Shown piece after piece: positions 25,400 through 35,347 of a DNA stretch of 48,417 nt. The stretch is from contig JAGBCY010000015.1 of the NCBI GenBank assembly GCA_017937765.1, positions 1 to 48,417 of the forward strand. Reading direction: 5' to 3'. Position numbers and translations under genes: made by a program. This DNA comes from Alistipes sp. Lineage in GTDB: Bacteria > Bacteroidota > Bacteroidia > Bacteroidales > Rikenellaceae. The first letter of the stretch is position 1. Every line of letters starts with the position of its first letter. Below the pieces are notes generated by a model. The model was not told the origin of the DNA. It did not search any database and saw only the letters and a program-made list of their open reading frames with translations.

Positions 25400-25704
25400 A
25401 ATAATTTATGTTTGTGGTACCGTATCATCTCCTATGCGGTGGGTTTGTATATACAAGAAAGTGTGGAGATGATTCTCGTTTATCTAATCGAAGGTTGTGG
25501 AAAGACCTGAACTGAAATAAACGATACAATGCCCCACACTTGGATAGTATGAGGTATGTACGCACAAGAGATTTGCGTAGCCACATAGCTATACAAGAAA
25601 TGAGTGCTGCTCGATTATCCTTCAGTTCTGAAAACTTCCACATTTTCGATTAAGGACTTGCGAAAAACACTTTCAATATGTCTGCTATCTATCCAATAGC
25701 ACTA
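25400..25704 (-). ncRNA. Possible structured RNA or leader upstream of the barrel gene
   Basis: No recognised gene. A reverse promoter box ends at 25705, so a transcript could cross this region. Complementary pairs: AAGTGTGG (25459-25466) with CCACACTT (25534-25541), GAACTGAA (25509-25516) with TTCAGTTC (25621-25628), and TAATCGA (25485-25491) with TCGATTA (25611-25617). TATACAAGAAA occurs at 25450 and again at 25590. A 72-codon open frame (25425-25643, reverse, MWKFSELKD...) has no signal or domain I know. Either a small RNA, a long leader or a short gene is possible. Confidence 0.3.
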
Positions 25705-25712
25705 CAAAATTA
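25705..25712 (-). promoter_or_regulatory. Reverse promoter box upstream of 25400-25704
   Basis: The reverse strand reads TAATTTTG, with TTG about 20 nt upstream. It would drive the putative RNA and/or the outer-membrane protein gene 300 bases downstream. Confidence 0.4.
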
Positions 25713-25839
25713 AAAATTATTTCTGAAATGAACAACACTCTTCGGGGACATTGCAATTATAAATAGTGCAACGCTCAGTGAAAATCCCGACGATGGGCTA
25801 TATTTTAGCGTGAGGTGATTTTGTGTCATTGCAGAACGG

Positions 25840-25966
25840 AATTTGTCGTCAGAGTGGCGTAGCAGTGGCGATGACATGAAAAAGCCCTGGATGGATAGTA
25901 CTTGGCGTACATTCCATTCAGGGCTTTGATTGAAGCGTCGCTGATGCGTCGCTATCACGACAAATT
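25840..25966 (-). repeat. Structured 3'-UTR element, copy E (after guaA, reverse)
   Basis: 127-nt imperfect palindrome directly after the guaA TAA. AATTTGTCGT pairs with ACGACAAATT at the far end. GATA lies opposite TCTG. The inner stem AAAGCCCTG with CAGGGCTTT bears the apical motif TGTACGCCAAGTACTAT, nearly the same as copy D. Five T residues follow the inner stem on the reverse strand, so this copy could also terminate transcription in the middle of the element. Confidence 0.65.
25876..25927 (-). terminator. guaA: Terminator-like inner hairpin after guaA
   Basis: The inner stem of copy E, AAAGCCCTG (25881-25889) with CAGGGCTTT (25919-25927), is extended by ATGGA/TCCAT and GTAC/GTAC. It is followed on the reverse strand by TTTTT (25880-25876). 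Confidence 0.65.
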
Positions 25967-27496
25967 TTACTCCCACTCGATCGTGGCGGGCGGCTTCGAC
26001 GAGATATCATAGACTACGCGGTTGACGCCACGTACCTTATTTATAATCTCGTTCGACAGGCGTGCCAAGATCTCATAGGGGATGTGTACCCAGTCGGCCG
26101 TCATACCGTCTGTCGACTGCACGGCGCGGAGTGCCACGCAACGCTCGTAGGTGCGCTCGTCGCCCATAACGCCCACCGACTGCACGGGGAGGAGGATAGC
26201 TCCTGCCTGCCAAATCTTATCGTACCAGCCAGTCTCGCGGAGGATGTCCAAGTATATCTTGTCGACGTTCTGCAGTATCTCAACCTTCTCGCGCGTAATC
26301 TCGCCGAGGATACGTATTGCCAAGCCGGGACCGGGGAAGGGGTGGCGGCTGATGAGACGCTCGGGCATACCCATTGAGCGGCCCACGCGGCGAACCTCGT
26401 CCTTGAACAACAGGCGTAGAGGCTCAACGACCTTCAAGCCCATCTTCTCCGGAAGGCCACCCACGTTGTGGTGCGACTTGATGACTACGGCCGTGCCGTT
26501 CACTTGTGCCGACTCAACAACGTCAGGATAGATTGTGCCCTGACCTAACCACTTGACACCATGAAGCTTATGAGCCTCAGCATCGAATACCTCGACAAAG
26601 TCGCGGCCGATAATCTTTCGCTTAGTCTCAGGGTCGGTAACGCCTGCCAAGTCGCCGAGGAACTTATCCGAAGCATCGACGCCCTTGACGTTGAGACCCA
26701 TACCCTTATACGACTCCATCACCTCCGCAAACTCATCCTTACGCAAGAGGCCCGAGTCGACGAAGATACAATACAGGTTCTTGCCAATGGCCTTGTGCAG
26801 CAGCAGTGCCGCAACCGACGAGTCAACACCGCCCGAGAGGCCGAGCACTACCTTGTCGTCGCCGAGCTTCTCCTTGAGTTCCTTCACGGTGCTCTCCACG
26901 AAGCTCGCGGGTGTCCACGAGCCCGAGCAACCGCAGATGCCCTTGACGAAGTTCTCTATCATAGTGAAGCCCTCCTCCGAGTGGTAAACCTCGGGGTGGA
27001 ACTGTATGCCCCACGTCTGTTCAGCAGCGATACGATAAGCCGCTACGGGAACATCCGTTGTTGAGGCGATAATCTCATAACCCTCAGGTATCGAGGTGAT
27101 TGTGTCGCCGTGCGACATCCATACCTGCGACTCTGCGCTGAGCGATGCCATCAGCGGATCACCCGCGGCCTTGACCTGCATACGTGCGCGGCCATACTCG
27201 CGGCTGGGCGATGCCTCCACCTTACCACCATAGAAGTGCGCGAGGTACTGAGCACCGTAGCAAACGCCGAGCAACGGCAACTTACCCTTGATCGAGTCGA
27301 GGTCGATGCGCGGAGCACCCTCGTCGCGTACCGAGCGCGGTGAGCCCGAGAGGACCACACCCTTAATCGACGCATCGAGTGCCGGTACGTTGTTGAAGGG
27401 GTGGATCTCGCAATACACCTGCATCTCACGAATGCGTCGCGCGATGAGCTGCGTATACTGCGAGCCAAAATCAATGATTAATATTTTCTCTGTCAT
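25967..27496 (-). CDS. guaA: GMP synthase (glutamine-hydrolysing)
   Basis: 509-residue cytosolic enzyme that aminates XMP to GMP. The N-terminal class I amidotransferase has Cys79 in [15 protein letters not shown] and His/Glu in [12 protein letters not shown]. The ATP-pyrophosphatase domain carries the P-loop [13 protein letters not shown], and the C-terminal dimer domain ends KPPATIEWE, the usual GuaA terminus. It follows guaB by 35 bases in the same direction, forming a guanine nucleotide operon. A structured element starts right after its stop. Confidence 0.97.
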   Translation of the reverse strand: MTEKILIIDFGSQYTQLIARRIREMQVYCEIHPFNNVPALDASIKGVVLSGSPRSVRDEGAPRIDLDSIKGKLPLLGVCYGAQYLAHFYGGKVEASPSREYGRARMQVKAAGDPLMASLSAESQVWMSHGDTITSIPEGYEIIASTTDVPVAAYRIAAEQTWGIQFHPEVYHSEEGFTMIENFVKGICGCSGSWTPASFVESTVKELKEKLGDDKVVLGLSGGVDSSVAALLLHKAIGKNLYCIFVDSGLLRKDEFAEVMESYKGMGLNVKGVDASDKFLGDLAGVTDPETKRKIIGRDFVEVFDAEAHKLHGVKWLGQGTIYPDVVESAQVNGTAVVIKSHHNVGGLPEKMGLKVVEPLRLLFKDEVRRVGRSMGMPERLISRHPFPGPGLAIRILGEITREKVEILQNVDKIYLDILRETGWYDKIWQAGAILLPVQSVGVMGDERTYERCVALRAVQSTDGMTADWVHIPYEILARLSNEIINKVRGVNRVVYDISSKPPATIEWE

Positions 27497-27531
27497 ATAG
27501 TTGCTAAATGGTAGATGCCAAAATAGTCTTT

Positions 27532-29007
27532 CTACTCGCCTCGAGAGTAGTTCGGTGTCTCGCTCGTAATCGTGATATCGTGCGGGTGGTTCTCGGTAAC
27601 GCCACTTGAGGTGATGCGCACGAAGCGTGCCGACTGCAGAGTCTCGATGTCCTTAGCTCCACAGTAGCCCATACCTGCACGGATACCGCCAACGAGCTGA
27701 TATACCGTCTCGGCGAGCTTGCCCTTGAACGGTACGCGACCAACGATACCCTCGGGAACGAGCTTCATAATGTTACCCTCCGAACCCTTCTGGAAGTAAC
27801 GATCGGCCGAGCCGGCCTTCATTGCGTCGATAGAGCCCATACCGCGGTAGGCCTTGAACTTACGACCGTTGTAGATGATTGTCTCACCGGGAGACTCCTC
27901 CGTTCCTGCGAACATCGAGCCAACCATCACGCAGTTACCACCAGCCGCCAACGCCTTCACGATATCGCCCGAGTAGCGCAAGCCACCATCAGCAATAACG
28001 GGAACGCCCGCCTTCTTAGCCTCGGTCGAGGCGTCGTAGATGGCCGATAGCTGGGGAACACCCACGCCAGCGATGATTCGCGTCGTGCAGATCGAACCGG
28101 GACCGATACCCACCTTGATACCGTCGGCACCATTCTCGATGAGGTACTTAGCAGCCTCGGCGGTAGCAATGTTACCCACCACGACGTCGAGCGTGGGGTA
28201 TGTCTCCTTAATCTGGCGAAGTAGCGTAACAACGCCCTTCGTATGGCCGTGTGCCGAGTCGAGGACTACTGCGTCAACCTCCTCGGCGACGAGAGCCGCA
28301 ACGCGATCCATAGCGTCGGGTGTGATGCCGATGCCGGCAGCTACGCGCAGACGTCCCTTCGAGTCCTTGCAGGCATTGGGGTTGTCGCGGAGCTTAGTGA
28401 TGTCGCGATAGGTGATAAGGCCCACGAGCTTGCCGTTGTCGTCAACTACGGGCAACTTCTCGATCTTATTGGCGAGCAACACCTCGGCTGCGCTCTTAAG
28501 GTCGGTCTCGTGCGTGGTGACGATATTCTCCTTGGTCATCACCTCGTCGATCTTGCGCGACATATCGCTCTGAAAGCGGAGGTCGCGGTTGGTGACGATA
28601 CCGATGAGCATACCGCCATCATCCACAACTGGAATACCGCCGATTTTGTTCTCCTGCATAAGCTGCAAAGCATCGCCCACGGTGTTATCCTTGCGGATGG
28701 TCACGGGGTCGTAGATCATACCACTCTCAGCGCGCTTGACACGACGTACGTGTGCAGCCTGTGCTGCGATAGACATATTCTTGTGAATAACGCCGATGCC
28801 ACCTTCGCGTGCCAATGCTATTGCCAACGGGGCCTCTGTCACGGTGTCCATCGCTGCAGACACAATGGGTATGTTAAGTTGAATGTTGCGAGAGAAGCGA
28901 CCAACTGTCGATACCTCGCGAGGCAGAACCTCAGAATAGGCTGGTACGAGCAACACATCGTCAAATGTGAGACCTGTTGTCTGTACCCTTTCATCAATAA
29001 AAGACAT
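27532..29007 (-). CDS. guaB: Inosine-5'-monophosphate dehydrogenase
   Basis: 491-residue cytosolic enzyme that oxidises IMP to XMP with NAD, the step before GuaA. TIM barrel with catalytic Cys in [15 protein letters not shown], the phosphate-binding [17 protein letters not shown], flap [16 protein letters not shown], and two CBS domains inserted at about residues 95-210 ([30 protein letters not shown]). It is first gene of the guaB-guaA operon, with a fully consensus promoter. A 13-nt sequence occurs twice in its leader. Confidence 0.97.
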   Translation of the reverse strand: MSFIDERVQTTGLTFDDVLLVPAYSEVLPREVSTVGRFSRNIQLNIPIVSAAMDTVTEAPLAIALAREGGIGVIHKNMSIAAQAAHVRRVKRAESGMIYDPVTIRKDNTVGDALQLMQENKIGGIPVVDDGGMLIGIVTNRDLRFQSDMSRKIDEVMTKENIVTTHETDLKSAAEVLLANKIEKLPVVDDNGKLVGLITYRDITKLRDNPNACKDSKGRLRVAAGIGITPDAMDRVAALVAEEVDAVVLDSAHGHTKGVVTLLRQIKETYPTLDVVVGNIATAEAAKYLIENGADGIKVGIGPGSICTTRIIAGVGVPQLSAIYDASTEAKKAGVPVIADGGLRYSGDIVKALAAGGNCVMVGSMFAGTEESPGETIIYNGRKFKAYRGMGSIDAMKAGSADRYFQKGSEGNIMKLVPEGIVGRVPFKGKLAETVYQLVGGIRAGMGYCGAKDIETLQSARFVRITSSGVTENHPHDITITSETPNYSRGE

Positions 29008-29082
29008 AGCAATCAGGTTTTAATTCCGAACGACACACCACGTAAGAAAAGTGCGGCAATCGGGTTTTGTTTCTGTTGCGCA

Positions 29083-29113
29083 CAAAGATACAAATAATAT
29101 ACGAGATTTCAAA
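29083..29113 (-). promoter_or_regulatory. Consensus promoter of guaB-guaA
   Basis: The reverse strand has TTTG (29113-29110), a 19-nt spacer and TATCTTTG (29090-29083). The leader is about 70 nt and contains AAAACCCGATTGC (29068-29056) and AAAACCTGATTGC (29021-29009); the second sits just before the ATG. Confidence 0.8.
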
Positions 29114-29223
29114 GCCTCGAATAGAAAATATTTTTACTCTATCGGAACTACTGTCTCGGCTGGTGAGATTCGGCCTCCGAGCTCGGTCGGTGGTGTGTGG
29201 TGTAAAGTGTGTGTCGCGGGCCA

Positions 29224-31251
29224 CTACCACTTGGGGGTTATCCCTATGAATATCTCGAAGTTAATACCCGGCATCGGGCGTGAGAGCACCGACATATACT
29301 CCTCGTCGAAGAGGTTGTTTATGGCACCTTTGAGCATAAGGTCGGCCCACGAGAACGAGAGGCTCTTTTCAAGCGATATGTTCGACATAAAGTACACGGG
29401 GAGCTTTCCCGTGAGGGTGTAGTCGTTCGACGACATAGTATATCTTTCGGAGTAGTAGCACCACTTATATTGGAATGTCCAGCCGCGCCACATAAGGCGG
29501 CCGTTGATGGTTGCTGTATATTCGGGGACGTAGGGTAGCTGCTTACCCATCGAGCGGTCTGCCTCAGTAAGCGGCTCGCCTGTATTGAGGGATGGGGTCC
29601 ACGATAGCGTTGCCGCGAGGCCTAACTCCCACTCGCGGGCAAACTGCAACGAGCCGTCGGCCTTGAGCTCTATGCCATAGGCGTGAACATCCTTGATGTT
29701 TCGCGGCGAGAAGAAGCCCTTGGTCGTGGGTAGCCATAGTATCCAGTCCGATATGTAGGAGTCGAACCACGTGGCCGAGCCGCTAAGCGAATATTGTCCC
29801 TTGCGACCCACGGCGAACGATGCTCCTACGTCGTAGGTCCAGCCGCTCTCGCTCCGTAGGTCGGGGTTACCACCCGGGAGGAAGTAGAGGTCGTTAAGCG
29901 TGGGGTAGCGGTAGTTGCGAGAGATGGATGCCTTGGCAATGACATTTCCGCGCTTCGACACCACGCCGTCGATAAAGAGTGCGGGTATGATGGGCGAGAG
30001 CTCCGTGCCGAAGAGCTCCTCGCGAAGGACGAGCGAGAGACCGAAGCGATCTGTCGGTCGCCATTTGGCCGACACCGCTCCCGAGAGCTCCACGCGGGCC
30101 TGATCGTAGCCCACGATTGCCTTGTTACCCTCCTGAAGGATTATGTTCTTGTCGCGGCTCTCAACGAAGTGTTGGTGTGCTGAGAGCGAGGCCGTGAATA
30201 ACCACTTCGAGCCGATGTAGTACTCGCCCTCGGCACGGCCATAGAGCGTGTTTATCTTCGAGCGCGAGCGTGTCATTGGGGTCATAGTTCCGTTGCCCGG
30301 GTCGCGCAGATAGTCGTAGGCCATCGAGGTGTGTATGTAGCCGCCATTCGCGCTCAGCTTCCACTGGCTACGCAGATGGTCCCACGATACGACGGCACGC
30401 AACGTCTGCTCGCGCTGACGGTTGTCATACTCCGCGTCCTCGGCATAGTCGGTCGTGAGCATCGGCAGCTCGCGGTTAGAATTTATGTACCAAGCATTTA
30501 GCCCTATACGGTCGCCGTAGCCCGTGTTGTAGTAGACCTCCTGAAGAAGGTGAATGTCGCGATAGCTGCCGCTCTTGTTGCGCTCCATGGGGTAGTACTG
30601 GTCGACGATGTTCATATCCTCGTCGTAGATGTTTATCTTTTTGTCGCGGTTCGTATAGCGGAAATCATTTGCAGAGGTGCTTATCGACACGCGTGTCGAT
30701 GTCTGCCAGTGGTCATTGCCATAGGTTAGGCGCAGGAACTCGTCGAAGGTCCTAAACGAGCCGATGCCCTGAATGTATTGCAGGCCGAAGCCTCGGTTAT
30801 CGGCCGCCTCGGTCGAGAGCTTCACAACACCACCAAGGCCTCCGCCAGCCTCGTTTACCGACGAGGTGCCGTGCAGCAGCGAGGCGTCGTCGACGAAGTA
30901 CGACGGTATCATCGAGAAGTCGGTCATACCGAGCATTGGGCTATTTATGCGCATACCGTTCCACGTCACCTGTGTATGCGAGGGCGACGTGCCGCGGAAT
31001 GCCACGGTTGAGAGCGTAGCACGGCCGTAGCTTTTGACAAAGATGGAGCTATTGAAGGCCAAGACGTCGGCCATCGAGAGCGATATGTTCTCCTTGAGTA
31101 CGAGCGAGTCGAGCTTCGTGTGTTGGATACCGATCTCCTTTATCGAACGCTGGCCGAGGATGTCGATGGCGTCGATATCGTAATGACGCTCCTGTGCGGT
31201 CGTTGTGACGACAGCGAATAGTAGCGCGATTATGGCAATAACTCGTTTCAT
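29224..31251 (-). CDS. btuB: BtuB-like TonB-dependent cobamide receptor
   Basis: 675 residues from MKRVIAIIALLFAVVTTTAQ (signal peptide). The plug domain covers about 40-160 (STVAFRGTSPSHTQVTWNGM, NEAGGGLGGVVKLS) and is followed by a 22-strand-type barrel ending with a C-terminal aromatic segment (INFEIFIGITPKW). It has no N-terminal carboxypeptidase-like domain, so it is of the short BtuB type rather than SusC. Its place as last gene behind a cobalamin riboswitch and just 5 bases after a BtuG-like gene indicates vitamin B12/cobamide import across the outer membrane. The ATG five codons upstream overlaps btuG and is less likely. Confidence 0.88.
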   Translation of the reverse strand: MKRVIAIIALLFAVVTTTAQERHYDIDAIDILGQRSIKEIGIQHTKLDSLVLKENISLSMADVLAFNSSIFVKSYGRATLSTVAFRGTSPSHTQVTWNGMRINSPMLGMTDFSMIPSYFVDDASLLHGTSSVNEAGGGLGGVVKLSTEAADNRGFGLQYIQGIGSFRTFDEFLRLTYGNDHWQTSTRVSISTSANDFRYTNRDKKINIYDEDMNIVDQYYPMERNKSGSYRDIHLLQEVYYNTGYGDRIGLNAWYINSNRELPMLTTDYAEDAEYDNRQREQTLRAVVSWDHLRSQWKLSANGGYIHTSMAYDYLRDPGNGTMTPMTRSRSKINTLYGRAEGEYYIGSKWLFTASLSAHQHFVESRDKNIILQEGNKAIVGYDQARVELSGAVSAKWRPTDRFGLSLVLREELFGTELSPIIPALFIDGVVSKRGNVIAKASISRNYRYPTLNDLYFLPGGNPDLRSESGWTYDVGASFAVGRKGQYSLSGSATWFDSYISDWILWLPTTKGFFSPRNIKDVHAYGIELKADGSLQFAREWELGLAATLSWTPSLNTGEPLTEADRSMGKQLPYVPEYTATINGRLMWRGWTFQYKWCYYSERYTMSSNDYTLTGKLPVYFMSNISLEKSLSFSWADLMLKGAINNLFDEEYMSVLSRPMPGINFEIFIGITPKW

Positions 31252-31256
31252 ATCAA

Positions 31257-32312
31257 CTATTTCCAACAGAACGCTCCCGGGATTATGCCCACGTAAAACT
31301 CATCTACGAGCTCACCCTGCTTGGTGTAGCGATAGACCTTGCCGGGCTGGGTGTAGTCGATGGCATCGGCAATATATACATCCTCGTTTACGGGGTCGAC
31401 CGTGAGGCCGTAGTATATCGTGCCGCGGCTATCGAGGAACGGGCGCACGGGGACATTCGTCGCCGTGACGTCCATCGCCCAGATGTCGTCGTTTATCCAG
31501 TAGATCGTATCGCCCAAGCCGTTTAGCTGCACCTCTGATGGGGCATCGCCCCTCTTGAATTCGAACATCGCCTCGATGGTCATCGTCTCGGGGTCGATGC
31601 GGTAGAGCGCAGGCCTCTCATAGCCATAAGGCGAGCCGTCGTAGCCACCGTCAGTCACCGTCCATAGCTTGCCGTTACAGTCCATCGCTAACGACGTAGG
31701 CTGAATGCCTACCTCCAACTCCGCAACGATGGTGTCGGTCTCGGTGTCTATCTTAAGAATGCGATTCTGGTACGACCAGCAGTTGACGTAGAGATACTTA
31801 CCCTTTTGCACCATCTGCTCCGTGGAGCCCTGTTCCATAGTCATTCGCGGTACATCGATATAGCCCGTGATCTCGTAACGCTTTGGGTTTACGATAAATA
31901 TGCGGTTGTCCCAAATCTGTGTGACGTAGGCCTTCTCGTCGGAGATGAAGTGGATGTAGCGTGGCGATGTAAGTCCCGTGATACGTCCTACCTCGCGGAA
32001 GGTGTCGAGGTCTATGGCAAAGATTACGTGCGAGTTGTTGACAACGATCCAGCCACGGTTGTCGTAGATGGTCATCGACTGCGCTACGTCGCCGAGTTTC
32101 ATAGCGTTAGCACGGTAGAACACCTCGTTTTCGATGGTGCGTGTGTCGGGATTGTAGTACGATAGCGTGGCGTTGCCATACTGGAAGTTACCCTCGTTGC
32201 AGATGAAGAGTCCGCGCTCCGAGGCTTCAAAGTTGAAATCCTCCTCGAGGCCGTAGTCCCACTCCATACAGCCCACGGCAAGTATCGCAAAAAGTAATAG
32301 CAACCTCCTCAT
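31257..32312 (-). CDS. btuG: BtuG-like surface cobamide-binding beta-propeller lipoprotein
   Basis: 351 residues. The lipobox LAVGC puts the lipid at Cys15. Repeated YncE-like propeller blades are visible (GWIVVNNSHVIFAIDLDTF, AYVTQIWDNRIFIVNPKRYE, YLYVNCWSYQNRILKIDTET, GKLWTVTDGGYDG, VYIADAIDYTQPGKVYRY). BtuG proteins of gut Bacteroides are surface seven-bladed propellers that capture B12 with very high affinity and hand it to BtuB. Assignment rests on fold pattern and locus position (riboswitch upstream, btuB immediately downstream), not on ligand residues. Confidence 0.85.
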   Translation of the reverse strand: MRRLLLLFAILAVGCMEWDYGLEEDFNFEASERGLFICNEGNFQYGNATLSYYNPDTRTIENEVFYRANAMKLGDVAQSMTIYDNRGWIVVNNSHVIFAIDLDTFREVGRITGLTSPRYIHFISDEKAYVTQIWDNRIFIVNPKRYEITGYIDVPRMTMEQGSTEQMVQKGKYLYVNCWSYQNRILKIDTETDTIVAELEVGIQPTSLAMDCNGKLWTVTDGGYDGSPYGYERPALYRIDPETMTIEAMFEFKRGDAPSEVQLNGLGDTIYWINDDIWAMDVTATNVPVRPFLDSRGTIYYGLTVDPVNEDVYIADAIDYTQPGKVYRYTKQGELVDEFYVGIIPGAFCWK

Positions 32313-32322
32313 AATACGTCTA

Positions 32323-34023
32323 TTATTGCATTATCTCGCTAATGCCGCACACCTCGGTCGAGAGCTCGCCTAACCAGCCGCTCTTAGCCTGCACGGCACA
32401 CTGAATCTTTACGAAGTCGATGAAATCGAGCTCGACGCTCTGGCCCGTGCAATCCACCGCATTCGAGATGTCGAGGCTGTTCACAGCATCGAGGCAATCC
32501 GTTGAAGAGTTGTTGTCCGCGTAGCCCCAGTCGTAGGCGGGCTGTATCCACATCGAGCCATTGCCCGAAGCGTCGTAGTTGCGCGCCTCGAGGCGTGTGC
32601 CGCGGAGGGTGTAGCTATCCGCCGCAATCCACGTGGGGTAGTAGTAGTCCTGCGTATGGAAACTCTTGAGGTAGTCCACCGTTCCGCTGCCGCCGAGGTT
32701 GTCCTCCCACTGTACGGCCATACCCGCACCCGATGGGCGGTAGTATGTCACGGCATAGTCGAGGCTGGTCTCCGCCTTGCCCCACTCTGAGCCACGTAGC
32801 TCGTACCACGTGTCGTCAGCCTTACCATTGCCATTCTCATCCTGCATAACCCACACGATGCCAGGCTCCGACGAGCCATCGAACGAGTTTCCGAGGATGG
32901 CAATATCGCCACCCTCACGGTTCTCGACGCTATGGTCGAAACCGGCAATCAGGTAGCCACCAAAGGCTCCGAGCGACACCCAGTTACCCTCGCGCAGACG
33001 CTCCTCGGCGTATGCCACGGCGGCCTCCATCGTGAGCTCTTCGCCCGTGAAACCACCCGTCTTTAGGTCGCCGATAAACTGGCCAGGGGCCGGGGTATAT
33101 TCCACGATGTGGCTGAACTCCGTGGAGCTATCTGCCTCGCGCTCACGGCGATACTCTCCCTCGGGATATACATCCACGGTGAAGATGTGGGATACGGCCA
33201 TAGGCGTGTTGCCCACCATCTTCGAGGCTGTGACACGCACGGTGTGCATCGTCACAAGGTCGCTGTTAAAGATTAGGTATGGTTCGCGGTCGCCAGTGTA
33301 GCTGCCGTTGAGCTCCCAGACAAACTCCACGCCCTCGCTGCCACTCAGCTTCGATGGCGCGATGCGTAGGTTGCGGCCCGCCGTGGTGCGGTACTTGGTG
33401 GTGTCGAACTCGTAGATAAAGGGTAGCTCTGAGGCTGCCACGGCGGTTATTGTCACCGTGTCGCTTGCCTCGCCATCGGCATTCTTTGCTGTGGCTGTAA
33501 TTACGTATGTACCAGCGGCCTTAGCCTCGAAAATGAAGCTCAAACCCTCGGCAACCTTCTCGCCGTTTACCGACCAGAAGATCGCAGTCTCGAGCTCCGT
33601 TTCGCGCACGTTTGCTGCAATTAGTCTCTGATACCCCACAGCCACCGTGACATCGGCCATTGCGATGTCGATGGTGGGAATCTCGCGATCGAGGATGTCG
33701 ATGCGCATCTCCTCGGTATCGCTACCCGTATTGTTGGCTACGGTGAGTGTGACGTATATCTCGCCAACACTCTCAGCCATATGCACATAGGCGCGCTCGG
33801 TGCATACCACCTCGCCGCCGATTCGCCACTCGAACGTGGCACCCTCCGCATTTCTGTAATCGGGCGCGAGGCGTACCTCTTCGCCCACCTTTACGCTATA
33901 TACGCCTCCATCCTCGAGGATAATCTCGGGGGCGGGTTGCGTGGTTATAACCTCGTCGCGATTACACGACGAGGCGATAACCATCACTACACTTAAAAAT
34001 ATAAACTCTAAAACTCTTTTCAT
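32323..34023 (-). CDS. PKD-type surface lipoprotein of the cobamide locus
   Basis: 566 residues, lipobox ASSC (Cys20). About four Ig/PKD-like repeats (residues 30-320, e.g. YRNAEGATFEWRIGGE, AGTYVITATAKNADGEASD) precede a distinct C-terminal domain (about 325-566) with EGNWVSLGAFGGYLIAGFD, NGKADDTWYELRGSEWG and GYADNNSSTDCLDAVN. The family occurs next to BtuG/BtuB in Bacteroidales, as I recall, and is presumably an accessory for surface cobamide or corrinoid capture. The exact function is unknown. It is second in the operon, with 10 bases to its upstream neighbour and 10 to btuG. Confidence 0.75.
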   Translation of the reverse strand: MKRVLEFIFLSVVMVIASSCNRDEVITTQPAPEIILEDGGVYSVKVGEEVRLAPDYRNAEGATFEWRIGGEVVCTERAYVHMAESVGEIYVTLTVANNTGSDTEEMRIDILDREIPTIDIAMADVTVAVGYQRLIAANVRETELETAIFWSVNGEKVAEGLSFIFEAKAAGTYVITATAKNADGEASDTVTITAVAASELPFIYEFDTTKYRTTAGRNLRIAPSKLSGSEGVEFVWELNGSYTGDREPYLIFNSDLVTMHTVRVTASKMVGNTPMAVSHIFTVDVYPEGEYRREREADSSTEFSHIVEYTPAPGQFIGDLKTGGFTGEELTMEAAVAYAEERLREGNWVSLGAFGGYLIAGFDHSVENREGGDIAILGNSFDGSSEPGIVWVMQDENGNGKADDTWYELRGSEWGKAETSLDYAVTYYRPSGAGMAVQWEDNLGGSGTVDYLKSFHTQDYYYPTWIAADSYTLRGTRLEARNYDASGNGSMWIQPAYDWGYADNNSSTDCLDAVNSLDISNAVDCTGQSVELDFIDFVKIQCAVQAKSGWLGELSTEVCGISEIMQ

Positions 34024-34033
34024 ATATCTTTGA

Positions 34034-35305
34034 CTATTCGAAGCGCACCGCTACGTCGTCGTAGGCGAAGTATGCGGGGCAATTCAAACCATAGCTGCCA
34101 ACCTGATCCTCGGATGCCGAGAAGTTGAAGGCTACCTTTGCAACCTTGCCAAGCGACGACAAGTCCCACTTAGTCCACTCGGTAACTATGACGCCATTCT
34201 CGCAGAGTGCAAACTCTACTGAGCCTGTCTCCTCGTCGTTGGCGTTGTAGCCGTAGGCCACAACCTTTACATAGGTGCTCTCGGTGGCGGGGCTGTTGAA
34301 GCCATCGCCATAGGTGAGCGAGTTAAGCACGTAGTTGGTGTTTGTTACGTACATATGGTCTACGACGCGCTCTACGCCATCGGCAAACTCCAATGTCTGC
34401 AACGAGGCGGCGTAGATCTGCGAGTTGAAGAAGTCGTAGTAGCCGTTGTGTACGGCGAAGTTGGCCGAGCCGCCGTGTCCGCCTATGGGGTTAGCCATCT
34501 GCAACTCATACCAGCCGTAGTGGCCCTCGGGGAGTGTAGCGTAGTCCTCGATGACGTAGTTCGAGATGACGTGACCACCACCCCAGTAGGGTGTTGTAAA
34601 TGAGTGGAATAGCTCGGTATTGCCCTCGTCGTACCAATAGTATACGTCCGTTACATAGTCGGTGTATGTCAATGAGCCGCCATACTGCATATCGTCAATG
34701 AGGTCGCTCCACGTGTTGATCTCAGCACCGCCGTAAAGCGTATAGCCTGCAAACTTGGCATCTGCGTCCTCGAACGTGAGCGTGCGTAGCTCGTATGCGG
34801 GCTTATCCTCGCCACCAATCTCGTCGTCCGTAGCCTTCGGCAGACGTATCACGCGGCCATCGGTAAGCTTAATGATCACCTCGGTATCGGTCTCATCGAT
34901 AGACTCAAACAGCGAGTCACCGTCTGCACCATCCTTACCGTCGGCTCCGTCTTTACCATCTTCGCCATCCTTGCCATCAGCTCCGTTGACACCGTCTTTT
35001 CCATCCTTGCCATCCGTACCGTTAGCTCCATCCTTACCATCTGCACCGTTGTGGATAGTAACGGTCGAGCCGTCGCTGAAGGTGAGGACCACACCGTTGT
35101 CGGTTGTCTCTGTCGACGTGATAACCTTACCGTTGCTGAGGGCATCCATTAAGGCTGAGAGGGTAGCAATATCCTCACGATTTTGGTCTACCTCCTCTTC
35201 AAGTTCGTCGAACTTCACCCAGATTGCATCGTCGTCGTACGAGCAACCTACCATTGCTGTTAGCGTAGCTACTACGCCAAGAGCCAAGCATAAAACTCTT
35301 CTCAT
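34034..35305 (-). CDS. DUF4465-like surface lipoprotein with collagen-like repeat
   Basis: 423 residues, first gene after the cobalamin riboswitch. Lipobox MVGC (Cys21). A coiled-coil segment (about 32-58, FDELEEEVDQNREDIATL) and a small beta domain come next, then 15 uninterrupted Gly-x-y triplets (residues 87-130, mostly GKDGAD-type) that would form a collagen-like rod. The C-terminal 250 residues (LTFEDADAKFAGYTLYGG..) resemble DUF4465, found in Bacteroidetes cobamide loci, where a BtuH-type protein binds B12. Direct B12 binding here is inferred. The rod may hold the binding head away from the membrane. Confidence 0.78.
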   Translation of the reverse strand: MRRVLCLALGVVATLTAMVGCSYDDDAIWVKFDELEEEVDQNREDIATLSALMDALSNGKVITSTETTDNGVVLTFSDGSTVTIHNGADGKDGANGTDGKDGKDGVNGADGKDGEDGKDGADGKDGADGDSLFESIDETDTEVIIKLTDGRVIRLPKATDDEIGGEDKPAYELRTLTFEDADAKFAGYTLYGGAEINTWSDLIDDMQYGGSLTYTDYVTDVYYWYDEGNTELFHSFTTPYWGGGHVISNYVIEDYATLPEGHYGWYELQMANPIGGHGGSANFAVHNGYYDFFNSQIYAASLQTLEFADGVERVVDHMYVTNTNYVLNSLTYGDGFNSPATESTYVKVVAYGYNANDEETGSVEFALCENGVIVTEWTKWDLSSLGKVAKVAFNFSASEDQVGSYGLNCPAYFAYDDVAVRFE

Positions 35306-35347
35306 AATGTTGTTGTTAAAAGGTCATTCTCCGTAAACTTTAACCTC

